From NCBI GenBank assembly GCA_016125405.1, contig WGLW01000010.1:149185-213184 (forward strand): a stretch of DNA of 64,000 nt, given 5' to 3'. This DNA is from Alphaproteobacteria bacterium (lineage in GTDB: Bacteria > Pseudomonadota > Alphaproteobacteria > Caulobacterales > Hyphomonadaceae). Each line of letters begins with the position of its first letter. Positions within the stretch are counted from its first letter, which is position 1. The notes under the pieces are model-generated. The model was given only the letters and a program-made list of their open reading frames with translations. It was not told the DNA's origin and made no database searches. Shown here one piece after another: positions 1 to 11,551 of the stretch. Position numbers and translations under genes: made by a program.

Positions 1-59
1 CGGGCGAGCGGGCGAAAGCGTTGCGTCTCTCCGGGCTCGAGCCGTTCGAACTCGCATGA
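1..59 (+). CDS. metH: Methionine synthase homocysteine-binding half, C-terminal end (partial)
   Basis: An open frame enters from the left edge and ends at the TGA at 57-59; its last visible residues read RAKALRLSGLEPFELA. The RLSGLEP motif is the end of the homocysteine-binding module in full-length cobalamin-dependent methionine synthases, where it leads through a short linker into the folate domain. Here a stop follows, and the folate/B12/SAM half is a separate gene starting at 1329, so MetH is split at the domain linker. The stop overlaps the ATG of the next gene (ATGA), which suggests translational coupling. Only 18 codons are visible, so identity rests on this motif and on the context. 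Confidence 0.6.
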   Translation, partial: GERAKALRLSGLEPFELA

Positions 60-748
60 GCGCCGTTCCGTCCTTCAGCTTCAACGACCGCGACAACGCC
101 CGCAATTATTGCGCGGGCGGGCCCGCGAACTTCATGCCGGGGTTTTTCCTGATGCACCGGCTGGCGGTTCAGCTCCTGTCGGAACGGGCGGCGGATGGCG
201 CGCGCGTGCTCGTGCTGGGCGCGGGCGGCGGGTTCGAGCTGAAGGCGTTCTGCGAGGCGCGGCCGGGCTGGCGCTATGTGGCGGTGGATCCCGCCGGCGC
301 GATGCTCGACCAGGCGAAGGAAGAGATCGGCACGGCGGCATCGCGCGTCGAGTGGATCGAGGGCTATATCGATGATGCGCCCGCCGGCCCCTTCGATGCG
401 GCGACCTGCCTGCTCACGCTGCACATGATGAAGGACGACGGAACCAAGCTGGCCGCTCTGAAGGAGACGCGGGCGCGGCTGAAGCCGGGCGCGCCCTTCA
501 TTCTGGTGGACAATTGCGTCGATGCGGCCGCGCCGGATTTCAGGCGGCAGATGGACCGCTATTCGCAGTTTGCGCAGGACTCCGGCGTCGCGCCGGATTT
601 TGTCGCCCGGGCGCGCGAATCCGTGGAATCTGCTGGCACCTGCGTTTCCGGCGCCCGCAACGAAGAGCTGCTGCGCGAAGCAGGCTTTGGGACTATTGAA
701 GGCTTCTACACCGCATTGTCCTGGCGCGGCTGGGTCGCGACGGCTTAG
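56..748 (+). CDS. Class I SAM-dependent methyltransferase
   Basis: A 230-residue protein with a Rossmann methyltransferase fold. Motif I is seen as VLVLGAGGGFELKAF at about residues 51-65, the acidic post-I motif as VAVDPAGAML at about 76-84, and a motif-IV-like FDAATCLLTLHMM near 120-130. The substrate cannot be told from sequence. The start overlaps the upstream stop and the gene lies between the two halves of methionine synthase, 12 bp from the next gene, so it is co-transcribed with methionine and SAM metabolism. Whether it consumes SAM made from this methionine or has a more direct role in the methyl cycle is open. Confidence 0.85.
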   Translation: MSAVPSFSFNDRDNARNYCAGGPANFMPGFFLMHRLAVQLLSERAADGARVLVLGAGGGFELKAFCEARPGWRYVAVDPAGAMLDQAKEEIGTAASRVEWIEGYIDDAPAGPFDAATCLLTLHMMKDDGTKLAALKETRARLKPGAPFILVDNCVDAAAPDFRRQMDRYSQFAQDSGVAPDFVARARESVESAGTCVSGARNEELLREAGFGTIEGFYTALSWRGWVATA

Positions 749-760
749 GGAGGAGGGGAC

Positions 761-1324
761 ATGGCCAAGTTCTACGACCGGCTGGAAGACAAGCACCTCG
801 CCTTCATCCAGGCGCAGAAGATGTTCTTCGTGGCGACGGCGCCCCTGTCGGATGCGGGCCGCGTCAATTTGAGCCCCAAGGGCTATGACAGCTTTCGCGT
901 GATCGGCCCTAACCGCGTCGCCTACGCCGATCTGGGCGGCTCGGGCGCCGAGACGCTGGCGCATGTGCGCGAGAACGGACGCATCACCTTCATGTTCTGC
1001 TCGTATGAAGGCCCGGCCAACATCATGCGGCTTTATGGCCGCGGCGAGGTCATGCAGTTCAACGATCCGGGCTTCGCCGAAGAGATCGCGAAATTCCCGC
1101 CCGGCCATGAGCGCGCGCGCGACATTATCTTCGCGGACATCACGCAGGTGCAGGACAGCTGCGGCTGGGGCGTGCCCTTCTACGAGTTCAAGGGCCAGCG
1201 CGACCAGCTCACGCGATATATCGACCACCAGGACATCGAAGCCTGGCGCGAGAGCCGTCTGGAACGGAACGCGACCAGCATCGACGGATTGCCCGGCCTG
1301 ATCCGGCCCAAGGCCGCGGAGTAG
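761..1324 (+). CDS. Pyridoxamine 5'-phosphate oxidase-family flavoprotein
   Basis: A 187-residue cytoplasmic protein of the PNPOx-like split-barrel superfamily, which binds FMN or related flavins. Family-typical stretches are the N-terminal helix and strand (about residues 5-30), the [14 protein letters not shown] segment near 45-58, and [24 protein letters not shown] near 77-100, the strand pair that shapes the flavin site. It resembles the general PNPOx-like group rather than PdxH itself. A good ribosome site (GGAGGGG) precedes the ATG. It sits 4 bp before the second metH gene. Substrate unknown. Confidence 0.85.
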   Translation: MAKFYDRLEDKHLAFIQAQKMFFVATAPLSDAGRVNLSPKGYDSFRVIGPNRVAYADLGGSGAETLAHVRENGRITFMFCSYEGPANIMRLYGRGEVMQFNDPGFAEEIAKFPPGHERARDIIFADITQVQDSCGWGVPFYEFKGQRDQLTRYIDHQDIEAWRESRLERNATSIDGLPGLIRPKAAE

Positions 1325-1328
1325 AGTT

Positions 1329-3977
<2,649 letters not shown>

Positions 3978-4132
3978 TCACGTACGGCCTTCGACAGCCG
4001 GACTACCTCGCGGCGCGCCTGCCGCAAGATCGCCCGATTCCGTCTCTTACCTGCAGTCGGGACCACCGGTCAGTCTTCGACGCGGCTGGCGGACGACAAC
4101 CGGATACCGGGTGATCGGCTTAGGGGGACAGG

Positions 4133-6268
4133 ATGGCGGGCGCAGGGAAGTGGGCGGCGCTGGTCGCTGCGGGCGCGATGGCTGGCCTGGCGGCGTTCTC
4201 CGGTCCGGCGCTGGCGCAGCTTCCTTCGCAGACTCAGTCTACGCCTCCCGCGAATGGATCGGCCCTCACCCAGGAAGATGTGAGGACGTTCGATCCGGCC
4301 TTCTTTGACCGATACACGCCGGTCACCGCCTATGACATGGCGCGCCAGCTTCCCGGCTTCATCATCGACGACGGCCTCAGCCTGCGCGGCTTCGGCGCGA
4401 CGGCGGGCAACGTGCTGATCGATGGCCAGCGCCCCAGCTCCAAGACCAGCGTTTCCGACGAACTGAAGCGCATCAGCGCGGGGGACGTTGCGCGGATCGA
4501 GCTGATCGGCGCCGCCGCCGCCGGTAATATCGACGTGCGCGGCTATACCGAAATCGCCAACGTGGTGCTGAAGCCGGCGACAGGCGTGAAGGCCAGCTCC
4601 ACCTATTCCGGCCTCGTGGGATTTCAGGATCAGGGTCACGCTTCAGGCCGCGCCGGAATTACCCGCTCGTGGAAGGGCGATGATTTCGGCCTGAGACTCA
4701 ATGCGCAGGTCACGGATTCGCAGCAGCATCAGCAAACCGTGATTTCCTTTTCGGATGTCGGAGGCGCAGCGACCGGCTCGCGAGACGAGTTCACCACCAG
4801 CTATCTGGGCGAGCTTCTGCTCAACGGTACGTTCAACTGGTCGCCGACCGCGCGGGACGCCATCAGCATCACCAGCCGCGTCATGCCGCGCTCGTACAAT
4901 CTCCAGTCAGGGGCGACGGTGCGTGCGACGTCTGGTGAACCAACCGAGTATGTCGCCGACGACTATACCGAGAAAGACATCATCTATCTCGATCTCGGCG
5001 GCGACTGGGAGCACAGGTTTTCGCCGACGAATTCGGTCAAGCTGACCTCGGTGAACTCCTTCGTCGGCTGGCGGCCTCAGGAATTCTACCAGGACTATCC
5101 GGCATCGGGCCCGCGCGACCTCGCCACACGGATCAACGCCGACAACAAGAAGGGCGAGCACGTGCTGCGCGCCGTCTGGACGACGAAACCGGGCGCCAGC
5201 CATACGCTAGAGCTTGGGCTGGAAGGCGCGTTCAACTACCGCGATACGGATCTGAGCATCGCCAACGCCAAGGACGCCGAGGATTTCATGCCGGCGGCGC
5301 TTCCGGTTGCTTCGACGCGGGTCGAGGAAACGCGCGGAGAGGCGTCGATCAACGATACCTGGCTTCTCGATCCCAGGCTGACGCTTGAGCTGGGATTTAC
5401 ATACGAGGCCTCGAAGATCTCGCAGTCGGGCGATGCGGTACAGTCACGAGAATTCAGATATCCGAAGCCACGCTTCGTTGCGACATGGCTTCCGACCAAA
5501 CGCGACCAGTTCCGCCTCTCGGTCGAACGCACGCTTGCGCAGCTGGACTTCAGCGAATTCGCCAGCGTCGTCCAGCTCGTCGAAAACCAGCTGACGGTTG
5601 GAAACCCGGACCTGAAGCCGGAGCAGACCTGGGCCTCCAGCCTCCAGTGGAAGCGGCCGATCGGCAAGCGCGGCTCGATCTCGCTTACCGGCAGTTATGA
5701 CCGCATCAACGATGTGGAGGACCTGGTTGTTCTGCAGAACGGCGATACGCAGTTTACGGGCGCGGGCAATATCGGCGACGGCGAGCGCTGGGGCGCAGAA
5801 TTGAACCTTCAGCTTCCGCTCGACAGCATCGGCGTCAAGGGCGGTATGCTGAAGTTTATTGGAAGCGCCAGCGACAGCCGGGTCACCGATCCGATCTCGC
5901 ATGAGAGCCGGCGGATCACCAACGATCTCAATTACCAGTGGAACCTGGATTTCCGTCAGGATCTTCCGGGCCTCAAGATGGCGTGGGGCGGCGACTACAA
6001 CGATCTCGGCGACTATGAGGCCTACCGTCTGACGGAGGTGCAGCGGCTGTCATGGGGACCGGGAGATTTCGATCTCTTCGTCGAGACGACGCGGGTCAAG
6101 GGCATGACCATCACGCTCGCCGTCGAGAACATCTTCAACCAACCGCGAAATTTCGCGCGCCGCTTCTATAAGCCCTCGCGCATTCCGCCGGGCGCGTTTT
6201 CCGGATCAGAGTTTCGCGAATCGACAACCGGATATCTGACGACGCTGCGCGTATCCGGCAAATTCTGA
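4133..6268 (+). CDS. TonB-dependent outer-membrane receptor
   Basis: A 711-residue receptor with a signal peptide (about residues 1-32, hydrophobic core then ALAQ), a plug domain at about 60-160 (motifs FIIDDGLSLRGFG and NVLIDGQRP), and a long beta-barrel ending in TLRVSGKF, with the aromatic final residue needed for outer-membrane assembly. Such receptors import ferric siderophores, cobalamin, sugars or peptides with energy from TonB-ExbBD; the ligand is not readable from sequence. It lies 155 bp after the B12-dependent metH, but proximity alone does not show that it carries B12. No partner genes are adjacent. Confidence 0.9.
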   Translation: MAGAGKWAALVAAGAMAGLAAFSGPALAQLPSQTQSTPPANGSALTQEDVRTFDPAFFDRYTPVTAYDMARQLPGFIIDDGLSLRGFGATAGNVLIDGQRPSSKTSVSDELKRISAGDVARIELIGAAAAGNIDVRGYTEIANVVLKPATGVKASSTYSGLVGFQDQGHASGRAGITRSWKGDDFGLRLNAQVTDSQQHQQTVISFSDVGGAATGSRDEFTTSYLGELLLNGTFNWSPTARDAISITSRVMPRSYNLQSGATVRATSGEPTEYVADDYTEKDIIYLDLGGDWEHRFSPTNSVKLTSVNSFVGWRPQEFYQDYPASGPRDLATRINADNKKGEHVLRAVWTTKPGASHTLELGLEGAFNYRDTDLSIANAKDAEDFMPAALPVASTRVEETRGEASINDTWLLDPRLTLELGFTYEASKISQSGDAVQSREFRYPKPRFVATWLPTKRDQFRLSVERTLAQLDFSEFASVVQLVENQLTVGNPDLKPEQTWASSLQWKRPIGKRGSISLTGSYDRINDVEDLVVLQNGDTQFTGAGNIGDGERWGAELNLQLPLDSIGVKGGMLKFIGSASDSRVTDPISHESRRITNDLNYQWNLDFRQDLPGLKMAWGGDYNDLGDYEAYRLTEVQRLSWGPGDFDLFVETTRVKGMTITLAVENIFNQPRNFARRFYKPSRIPPGAFSGSEFRESTTGYLTTLRVSGKF

Positions 6269-6271
6269 GAC

Positions 6272-6295
6272 ACCGGCGGAGGCGTCAGCCTCCGG
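6272..6295 (+). terminator. Terminator-like stem-loop after the TonB receptor
   Basis: ACCGG then GGAGGC (loop GTCA) GCCTCC then GGT form a GC-rich hairpin starting just after the stop codon at 6268. No run of T follows, so an intrinsic terminator is only possible, not certain. Confidence 0.35.
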
Positions 6296-6447
6296 TCGGG
6301 TCGCGTTCCGATACCCAATTATTGTGCAGGCGGGACCAGGCGGCGTCCGCTCACGCGCAAAGTGAAGAGAATGGATGCGCGTTGGGTTTCCATCGCGGCT
6401 CTGCGCACTAGGGTTTTCCTGTCCGCCCACCGGGAAAGGAGACGCCT

Positions 6448-7422
6448 TTGACCGGCGCAACGGTCATCCGCAAGAGCATGGGCCGTGTCGCTGCGCCGAT
6501 CGTGCTGGCGGTTCTGGGGCTCACGCTGATTCTGGGAACGCCGGCGCTTGACATCCCGGCCGATCTCGAAGCCTGGCTCTATCCGATCGGGCGCGTCCTG
6601 CTGATCGTCGCCGTCGGCTGGGCCGGCATGATCCTGCTGGACTGGCGCCTCGCGCGCGAACTGCGCCGCGCGGACCTCAAGGCGGAAGACAATCTCGCCG
6701 CGCGCAAGATCGCAACACGCATCAATGTTCTTCGCCGCGTGGCGTCCGTGCTGATCGCCATCATCACGCTGTCTGTGGCGCTGCTCGCGATCCCGTCCGC
6801 GCGGGCGGTGGGCGTGTCGCTGTTCGCCTCGGCGGGGGTTGCGGGTCTTGTCGTCGGCATCGCCGCAAGGCCGGTGCTCTCGAACCTGATCGCCGGCCTG
6901 CAGGTCGCCTTCACCCAGCCCATCCGGATCGATGACGCGGTCGTGCTCGAAGGCGAGTGGGGCTGGATCGAGGAAGTTGCGCTCTTCTACGTGACGGTGC
7001 GTCTCTGGGACGAGCGCCGCCTTGTCGTGCCGCTGACCTATTTTATCGAAAAGCCGTTCCAGAACTGGACGCGGGAATCCGCCGCCATCATCGGCTCGAT
7101 TTTCTGGTCGGTGGATTACCGCGCGCCCATCGCCGAGATACGCACGAAACTGGAAGCGCTGTGCAAGGCCAGCAAGAACTGGGACGGTCGCGTCTGCGTG
7201 CTGCAGGTGACGGAAGCCAAGGGCGACAGCCTCGAAATCCGCGCCCTCGCCAGCGCGCGGAATTCGTCGGTCGCCTGGGACCTTCGGTGCGAGCTGCGCG
7301 AAAAGATGATCCTGTGGCTGCAGTCCGAACATCCTGAAAGCCTGCCGCGCCGCCGCGCCGAGGCCGAGGTCCGCAGCGCGCCGGATGCAGGCGACCAGAC
7401 GCGCCGGCTTGCTGCGGAATAG
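6448..7422 (+). CDS. MscS-family mechanosensitive ion channel
   Basis: A 324-residue inner-membrane protein. Hydrophobic segments lie at about residues 13-34, 45-65 and 98-118, followed by the Gly/Ala-rich pore helix (SAGVAGLVVGIAARPVLSNLIAG at about 128-152) and the beta domain (TQPIRIDDAVVLEGEWGWIEE). This is the MscS architecture: channels that open when membrane tension rises in hypo-osmotic shock. The TTG start is chosen because GGAAAGGAG lies about 8 bases upstream; the next ATG is ten codons later. It converges with the flavoprotein gene with 9 bp between stops. Confidence 0.9.
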   Translation: MTGATVIRKSMGRVAAPIVLAVLGLTLILGTPALDIPADLEAWLYPIGRVLLIVAVGWAGMILLDWRLARELRRADLKAEDNLAARKIATRINVLRRVASVLIAIITLSVALLAIPSARAVGVSLFASAGVAGLVVGIAARPVLSNLIAGLQVAFTQPIRIDDAVVLEGEWGWIEEVALFYVTVRLWDERRLVVPLTYFIEKPFQNWTRESAAIIGSIFWSVDYRAPIAEIRTKLEALCKASKNWDGRVCVLQVTEAKGDSLEIRALASARNSSVAWDLRCELREKMILWLQSEHPESLPRRRAEAEVRSAPDAGDQTRRLAAE

Positions 7423-7431
7423 CCAGGCCCG

Positions 7432-8667
7432 TCACGGCGATGTGGCGGCCAGCCTTTTGAGAACGCCCTCGGCCGCGGCCCGTCCCGTGGCGAAGCAGGC
7501 TTGCAGCAGGTAGCCGCCGGTTGGCGCCTCCCAGTCCAGCATTTCCCCGCAGGCGAATGTCGCCGGGTCGGCGCGCAGCGAATAATCGGTGGCGAGGCTC
7601 TCCCAGCCGATTCCGCCCGCGGTGGAAATGGCCCGGCCAATATCGGCGGCGCCGTCGAGGCGGACCTCGCAAGCCTTGATGGCTGCAGCGAGTTGGGCCG
7701 GCGAGGGCGGCAGGCCGGGCCCGCCCATGCGCTCCCGCAACAGGCTTGCAGCCAGTGGAGACAGACCGGCGCGGCGCAGACGGTTGGCGGCCGACAGTCC
7801 CTTGGCCGCGTCGTCCGCCAGGCGCGACGCGAGAGCTGTCTCGCTTGCGTCCGGCCGCAGGTCGATGAGGAGACGCGCCTCGCCATGTGCGTCGATCGCC
7901 GACCTCAGCCTGCTGGAGAGCGCATAGATGGCGCCGCCCTCGATGCCGTCGCCGGTGATCATCGCTTCGCCGCGCAGGCTCTCGTCTCCGAACGTAAAGA
8001 CTGCGGATTTCAGCGGTTCGCCCGCAAAGCGCTCGCGGAAGGTATCTGACCATGCGACGTGAAAGCCGCTGTTGGCCGGGCGCAGCGGCGCAATCCGTGC
8101 GCCATGCGATGCGAAGGCCTCCTGCCAGCTCCCGTCCGATCCCAGCCGAGGCCAGCTGGCGCCGCCGAGCGCGAAGATCGCCGCGTCGGGGCGTTCGGTG
8201 GACAGTCCATCGGGGGTCTCGAAGCGCAATCCGCCATTGGCATCCCAGCCGAGCCAGCGCGACCGGGTTTGAAGCTGCACGCCCATCTCGCCCAGCCGCC
8301 GCAACCAGGCGCGCAGCACCGGCGAGGCTTTCATCGTCTTCGGGAAAATCCGTCCGCTCGATCCGACAAATGTTGGAACGCCCAGCTCCTCGCACCAGGC
8401 GCGCAGGGCGTCGGGCGAGAAGGCGCGCAGGGCGTGTTCCAGATGCGGACGCGCGAGGCCGTAGCGGTCAAGAAAGGCGTCGAGCGGTTCGGAGTGGGTG
8501 AGGTTGAGCCCGCCACGCCCGGCCAGCAGGAATTTCCGCGCCGGGTTGGGCATCCGCTCGTGAATCGTGACTGCGACGCCATGCGAGGCGAGCCGTTCCG
8601 CAGCAGCCAGGCCAGCCGGTCCGGCGCCGACCACGATCACGCGCCCGCCAATGGTGTTTTCGGGCAT
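7432..8667 (-). CDS. BaiN/YhiN-like FAD-dependent flavoprotein (TIGR03862 type)
   Basis: A 411-residue NAD(P)/FAD-dependent oxidoreductase. The dinucleotide-binding motif VIVVGAGPAGLAAAERLA lies at about 10-27, followed by the family-typical KFLLAGRGGLNLTHSEP near 45-60 and SSGRIFPKTMKASPVL near 100. The C-terminal FAD motif appears as STAGGIGWESL and LDWEAPTGGYLLQACFATG. This family groups with HI0933/BaiN proteins, some of which reduce bile-acid-like steroids, but most members, including this one, have no known substrate. A GTG nine codons upstream (8694) is an alternative start; I chose the ATG that places the FAD motif near the N-terminus. Confidence 0.85.
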   Translation of the reverse strand: MPENTIGGRVIVVGAGPAGLAAAERLASHGVAVTIHERMPNPARKFLLAGRGGLNLTHSEPLDAFLDRYGLARPHLEHALRAFSPDALRAWCEELGVPTFVGSSGRIFPKTMKASPVLRAWLRRLGEMGVQLQTRSRWLGWDANGGLRFETPDGLSTERPDAAIFALGGASWPRLGSDGSWQEAFASHGARIAPLRPANSGFHVAWSDTFRERFAGEPLKSAVFTFGDESLRGEAMITGDGIEGGAIYALSSRLRSAIDAHGEARLLIDLRPDASETALASRLADDAAKGLSAANRLRRAGLSPLAASLLRERMGGPGLPPSPAQLAAAIKACEVRLDGAADIGRAISTAGGIGWESLATDYSLRADPATFACGEMLDWEAPTGGYLLQACFATGRAAAEGVLKRLAATSP

Positions 8668-8767
8668 TGCCGCCGTCCCAATACCGATCCGCACGAATGG
8701 CCACGTCGCCTCTCGCCCCCACGGAGATAGGCGTTGCGACGCGCTGCGCCGGGCCTACGCTTTTTAT

Positions 8768-8881
8768 ATGACAGCAAGCCCGACGGCACGTTCGATACTC
8801 CAGCGCCTCGGCCGCGTGAACCTCTCGTGGATCCGCATCGAGATCGCGCTGCTCACCGCTGCGGTGATTCTCGCGGGCTAG
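8768..8881 (+). CDS. Possible small membrane protein (37 aa)
   Basis: ATG at 8768, 37 codons, TAG at 8879-8881. The product has a basic N-terminal half (RSILQRLGRV) and a hydrophobic tail IRIEIALLTAAVILAG, as in small single-span or amphipathic membrane peptides. It is divergent from the flavoprotein gene, and its stop overlaps the stop of the WYL regulator tail-to-tail (CTAG at 8878-8881). No clear Shine-Dalgarno site precedes it; a CTTTTTAT stretch just upstream could be part of a promoter. It may be chance, but it fills the only space between the two genes. Confidence 0.35.
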   Translation: MTASPTARSILQRLGRVNLSWIRIEIALLTAAVILAG

Positions 8882-9609
8882 CGAGTCTGCGGGCGCATCG
8901 TTCCGTCTACCTTCGCCCATTTCGCCCGCTCGGCTTCCATCTTGGCCCGCCAGCGCGCCCGCATCACGGCGGGCCGCTCGGGATAGCGCTCGTCCAGGAA
9001 GGTGGCGCTCACGATCCGATCGGCGCGGAATGAGCGAAAGTCCTGCCGCGTCTCGCACCAGGCGCCGATCAGCCGGGTCGTCTCGAAATAGCCCAGCAGG
9101 ATCGGCCAGATCACGCGCTGGCTCGCCCGGCTGTCCTTGTCGCGGTAGTCGAGCGCAATTTTGCGTCCGCCGTGAATGGCCGCCCGCACGCGGCCGAGAT
9201 CGATGCTGTCGGGCTCGACGCGCCGGGTCTGCGGAACGCGCCCCGCCGGCTCTTCGATGTAAGGCCGCAGGCGTTCCGGCACCGAGGCCTCAATCTTGGC
9301 CATCAGGTCGCGCGCCGCTTTCGCCAACTGCGGGTCGCCGCGATTCATCACCCACTGCGCGCCAAGCACGGCCGCCTCGATCTCGTCGGTGGTCAGCATG
9401 AGAGGCGGCATGTCCAGCCCGCGCTCCAGCACGTAGCCGAGACCGGCCTCTCCCCGGACCGGCACGCGCTGCGCCATCAGGGCTGCGATATCGCGATAAA
9501 CCGAGCGCTTCGACGTCTCGAGTTCCTCAGCGATCGCATCGGCGGTCACCGGCTTTTTGGAACGGCGGAGGATCTGGATGATCTCGAAGAGGCGGTCTGC
9601 TTTTCTCAT
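8878..9609 (-). CDS. YafY-type HTH_11-WYL transcriptional regulator
   Basis: A 243-residue regulator. The N-terminal winged helix (RKADRLFEIIQILRRSKKPVTADAIAEEL, residues 2-30; SKRSVYRDIAAL follows) is the HTH_11 type. The WYL ligand-sensing domain spans about 130-215, with the LDYRDKDSRASQRVIWPILLGYFETTRLIGAWCETR region matching its conserved strands. WYL proteins sense small molecules or nucleic acid. It is transcribed away from the GST gene at 9694, and a perfect 10-bp inverted repeat lies between them, which suggests that it controls itself and the GST. An upstream ATG at 9642 is a weaker start because it falls inside that palindrome. Confidence 0.88.
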   Translation of the reverse strand: MRKADRLFEIIQILRRSKKPVTADAIAEELETSKRSVYRDIAALMAQRVPVRGEAGLGYVLERGLDMPPLMLTTDEIEAAVLGAQWVMNRGDPQLAKAARDLMAKIEASVPERLRPYIEEPAGRVPQTRRVEPDSIDLGRVRAAIHGGRKIALDYRDKDSRASQRVIWPILLGYFETTRLIGAWCETRQDFRSFRADRIVSATFLDERYPERPAVMRARWRAKMEAERAKWAKVDGTMRPQTR

Positions 9610-9628
9610 GTCCGGACCGTCGGCGAAT

Positions 9629-9654
9629 GCTGCTGACACCATGCTGTCAGCAGC
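9629..9654. promoter_or_regulatory. Perfect 10-bp inverted repeat, likely operator of the WYL regulator
   Basis: GCTGCTGACA (9629-9638) and TGTCAGCAGC (9645-9654) are perfect reverse complements separated by 6 bases, in the 84-bp gap between the divergent regulator and GST genes. The symmetry and size suit a dimeric winged-helix repressor or activator. Confidence 0.6.
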
Positions 9655-9693
9655 CCTCTGGCAGGTATCGGTCATCGGATCAGGAGATACAAG

Positions 9694-10434
9694 ATGATCG
9701 TTCTGAAGGGTTCCGCCGAACAGTTCGGACTGCCGGAAGGCAGCCCCTATGTGACGAAGACCGAAATCCAGCTGAAAATGGCCGGACTGACCTATACGAA
9801 GGAGCCGGCGCTGCCGATGGCTTCGCCCAAGGGCACCATCCCATTCATCGAATATGACGGGCAGGTGCTGGCGGACTCGACCTTCATCCGGTTTCACATC
9901 GAGCAGGAATACGGTGTCGATCTTGACGAGGGCCTCTCGCCGGTCGAGCGGGCGACCGCTCTGGCGGTCGAGATGATGTGCGAGCACCAGCTCATCCCCG
10001 CCGCCGGTTACTTCCGGTGGCTGATTCCCGCCAATTTCGAGAAGGGTCCGGCCCACTTCTTCGACGGCATGCCTGATGGCGAGCGCCAGGCTTTTCTGTC
10101 GACGGTGCAGGAGCGGGTGAGGGCGGCGATGATGGCGCGGGGTATCGCGCGCCATTCCGAGCCGGAGATCGTGGCGCTGGGCGTCCGGTGCATGAAGGCG
10201 ATCGACACGCTTCTTGGCGATAAGCCATACCTGATGCGCGACACGCCCTGCGCGGCCGACGCCATCGTGTTTGCAACCCTGGCGGAATGCATGACGCCTT
10301 TCTTTCCCTCGCCGCTGCGCGATGCGGCGATCCGTTTCCCAAGGCTGGTCGCCTATGTGTCCCGGATGATGGACCGCTTCTATCCGGACTTCGAATGGGA
10401 CGCCGGCGTCGGCGCGGCCCAGAAGGCGGCGTAA
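9694..10434 (+). CDS. Glutathione S-transferase family protein
   Basis: A 246-residue protein with a thioredoxin-like N-terminal domain (about 1-80, including SPKGTIPFIEYDGQVLADSTFI, the cis-proline and glutathione-binding loop) and an all-helical C-terminal domain. The long helical domain and the LPMASPKGTIPFI pattern are like the FaxC/metaxin-related GST branch. Such enzymes conjugate glutathione to electrophiles. AGGAG sits about 8 bases before the ATG. Divergent from a WYL regulator and probably controlled by it, so it may respond to a toxic compound sensed by that regulator. Confidence 0.85.
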   Translation: MIVLKGSAEQFGLPEGSPYVTKTEIQLKMAGLTYTKEPALPMASPKGTIPFIEYDGQVLADSTFIRFHIEQEYGVDLDEGLSPVERATALAVEMMCEHQLIPAAGYFRWLIPANFEKGPAHFFDGMPDGERQAFLSTVQERVRAAMMARGIARHSEPEIVALGVRCMKAIDTLLGDKPYLMRDTPCAADAIVFATLAECMTPFFPSPLRDAAIRFPRLVAYVSRMMDRFYPDFEWDAGVGAAQKAA

Positions 10435-10519
10435 GACCGCCCGTCCTCCCCAAAGCCGCCGGCAGCCGGGACGCATCCGCAAGAGATGCGCCCGGCCGCA
10501 TGGCTTGCTGCAGCCAGCG

Positions 10520-11458
10520 CTATTTCAGGTGCTGCTCGAACCAGGCCGCCATGTCGTTCATGGCTTCGGTGCAATAGGCGTCGGTCATCACCGGATCGCC
10601 TTTGACGTAGAAATCATGGTCGGCGCCTGCGAATGTCTTGAGGCTGTTCTCGACGCCTGCCTTGTCGAACGCCGCATGCATGGCCTCGGCCTGCGCCAGC
10701 GGAACCGTACGGTCGGCGTCGCCCTGAAGGATGAGCGTCGGCGCATCCTTGCTGTCGACAAAGAGGATGGGCGAGATCGCAGGCAGCAGGCTGTCGTCGA
10801 AGTCGATCGCGCCGGACTTTGGCCGTCCCTTCAGCAGCAGGCTGAGGTCGGCCGGCGGATAATAGGCGACGACCGCGCGTACCCGGTTGCCCGAGCGCTC
10901 GAGCGGGTTGGCGGCGGCGGGATCGCCGTCGTCGGCCATGGTGGCCGCGACCAGCGCGAGATGTCCGCCGGCGCTCGCGCCCCACACACCGATGCGGTTG
11001 GGATCGGCGCCATATTCCTTCGCATGCAGCTTGATGTGCCGCAGCCCGAGACGAACGTCGTTGACCGCATCCGGAACTTTGAAGCGCGGCGCGGAGCCGT
11101 GATAGAGCGCCACCACGGTGAAGCCCTTGTCGATCAGGAGCTGGTAGCGCGCCTGGCGTGTTTCGGGCGCTCCCCAGTCCGAATGCCAGCCGGCCGACAC
11201 CATGTTCACCACCAGCGCGCCGTTCGGCTTCTTCGGCTTGAAGACGTCGTAGGTGAGGGCCATCCCGTCATGGTGGCCGTAGACGACATCGCGCACATAG
11301 GTTGCGGTTTTCAGTTCTGCGGGCGTTGGCGGGCGAAGCGCGTTTCGCGGATAGCCACTGAGCGTCGGGCCTGGATCGGCGGGCGGCGGCGCCTGCGCGA
11401 ACGACGTCGCCGCAAGCAGACCAGCGGTAATCGCGAGGACCAGTGCTCTCAGCTTCAT
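10520..11458 (-). CDS. Secreted alpha/beta-hydrolase (esterase/lipase type)
   Basis: A 312-residue hydrolase with a signal peptide (MKLRALVLAITAGLLAATSFAQA). The nucleophile elbow is GVWGASAGGH with Ser162, the acid is probably Asp in LILQGDADRTVPL, and the His is in GADHDFYV near the C-terminus, a full catalytic triad. The layout resembles the BD-FAE/carboxylesterase group acting on esters outside the cytoplasm. The start was moved 22 codons in from the longest frame because GGAGGAA lies ideally before this ATG and a clean signal peptide follows. No partner gene is adjacent. Confidence 0.88.
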   Translation of the reverse strand: MKLRALVLAITAGLLAATSFAQAPPPADPGPTLSGYPRNALRPPTPAELKTATYVRDVVYGHHDGMALTYDVFKPKKPNGALVVNMVSAGWHSDWGAPETRQARYQLLIDKGFTVVALYHGSAPRFKVPDAVNDVRLGLRHIKLHAKEYGADPNRIGVWGASAGGHLALVAATMADDGDPAAANPLERSGNRVRAVVAYYPPADLSLLLKGRPKSGAIDFDDSLLPAISPILFVDSKDAPTLILQGDADRTVPLAQAEAMHAAFDKAGVENSLKTFAGADHDFYVKGDPVMTDAYCTEAMNDMAAWFEQHLK

Positions 11459-11551
11459 GTCATTCCTCCACACGCAGGAGGAATGATTAGCGGATAGCGG
11501 GAAGCTGCGCCACCCAAGGCTCAAGGTGAGTTGGTTCGACGGTGGTTGGCT

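Noticed and set aside
4133..6268. The TonB receptor as a cobalamin (BtuB) receptor because of its metH neighbour
   Set aside because: No BtuB-specific feature or cobalamin riboswitch was seen between the genes, and the plug sequence looks like a general receptor.
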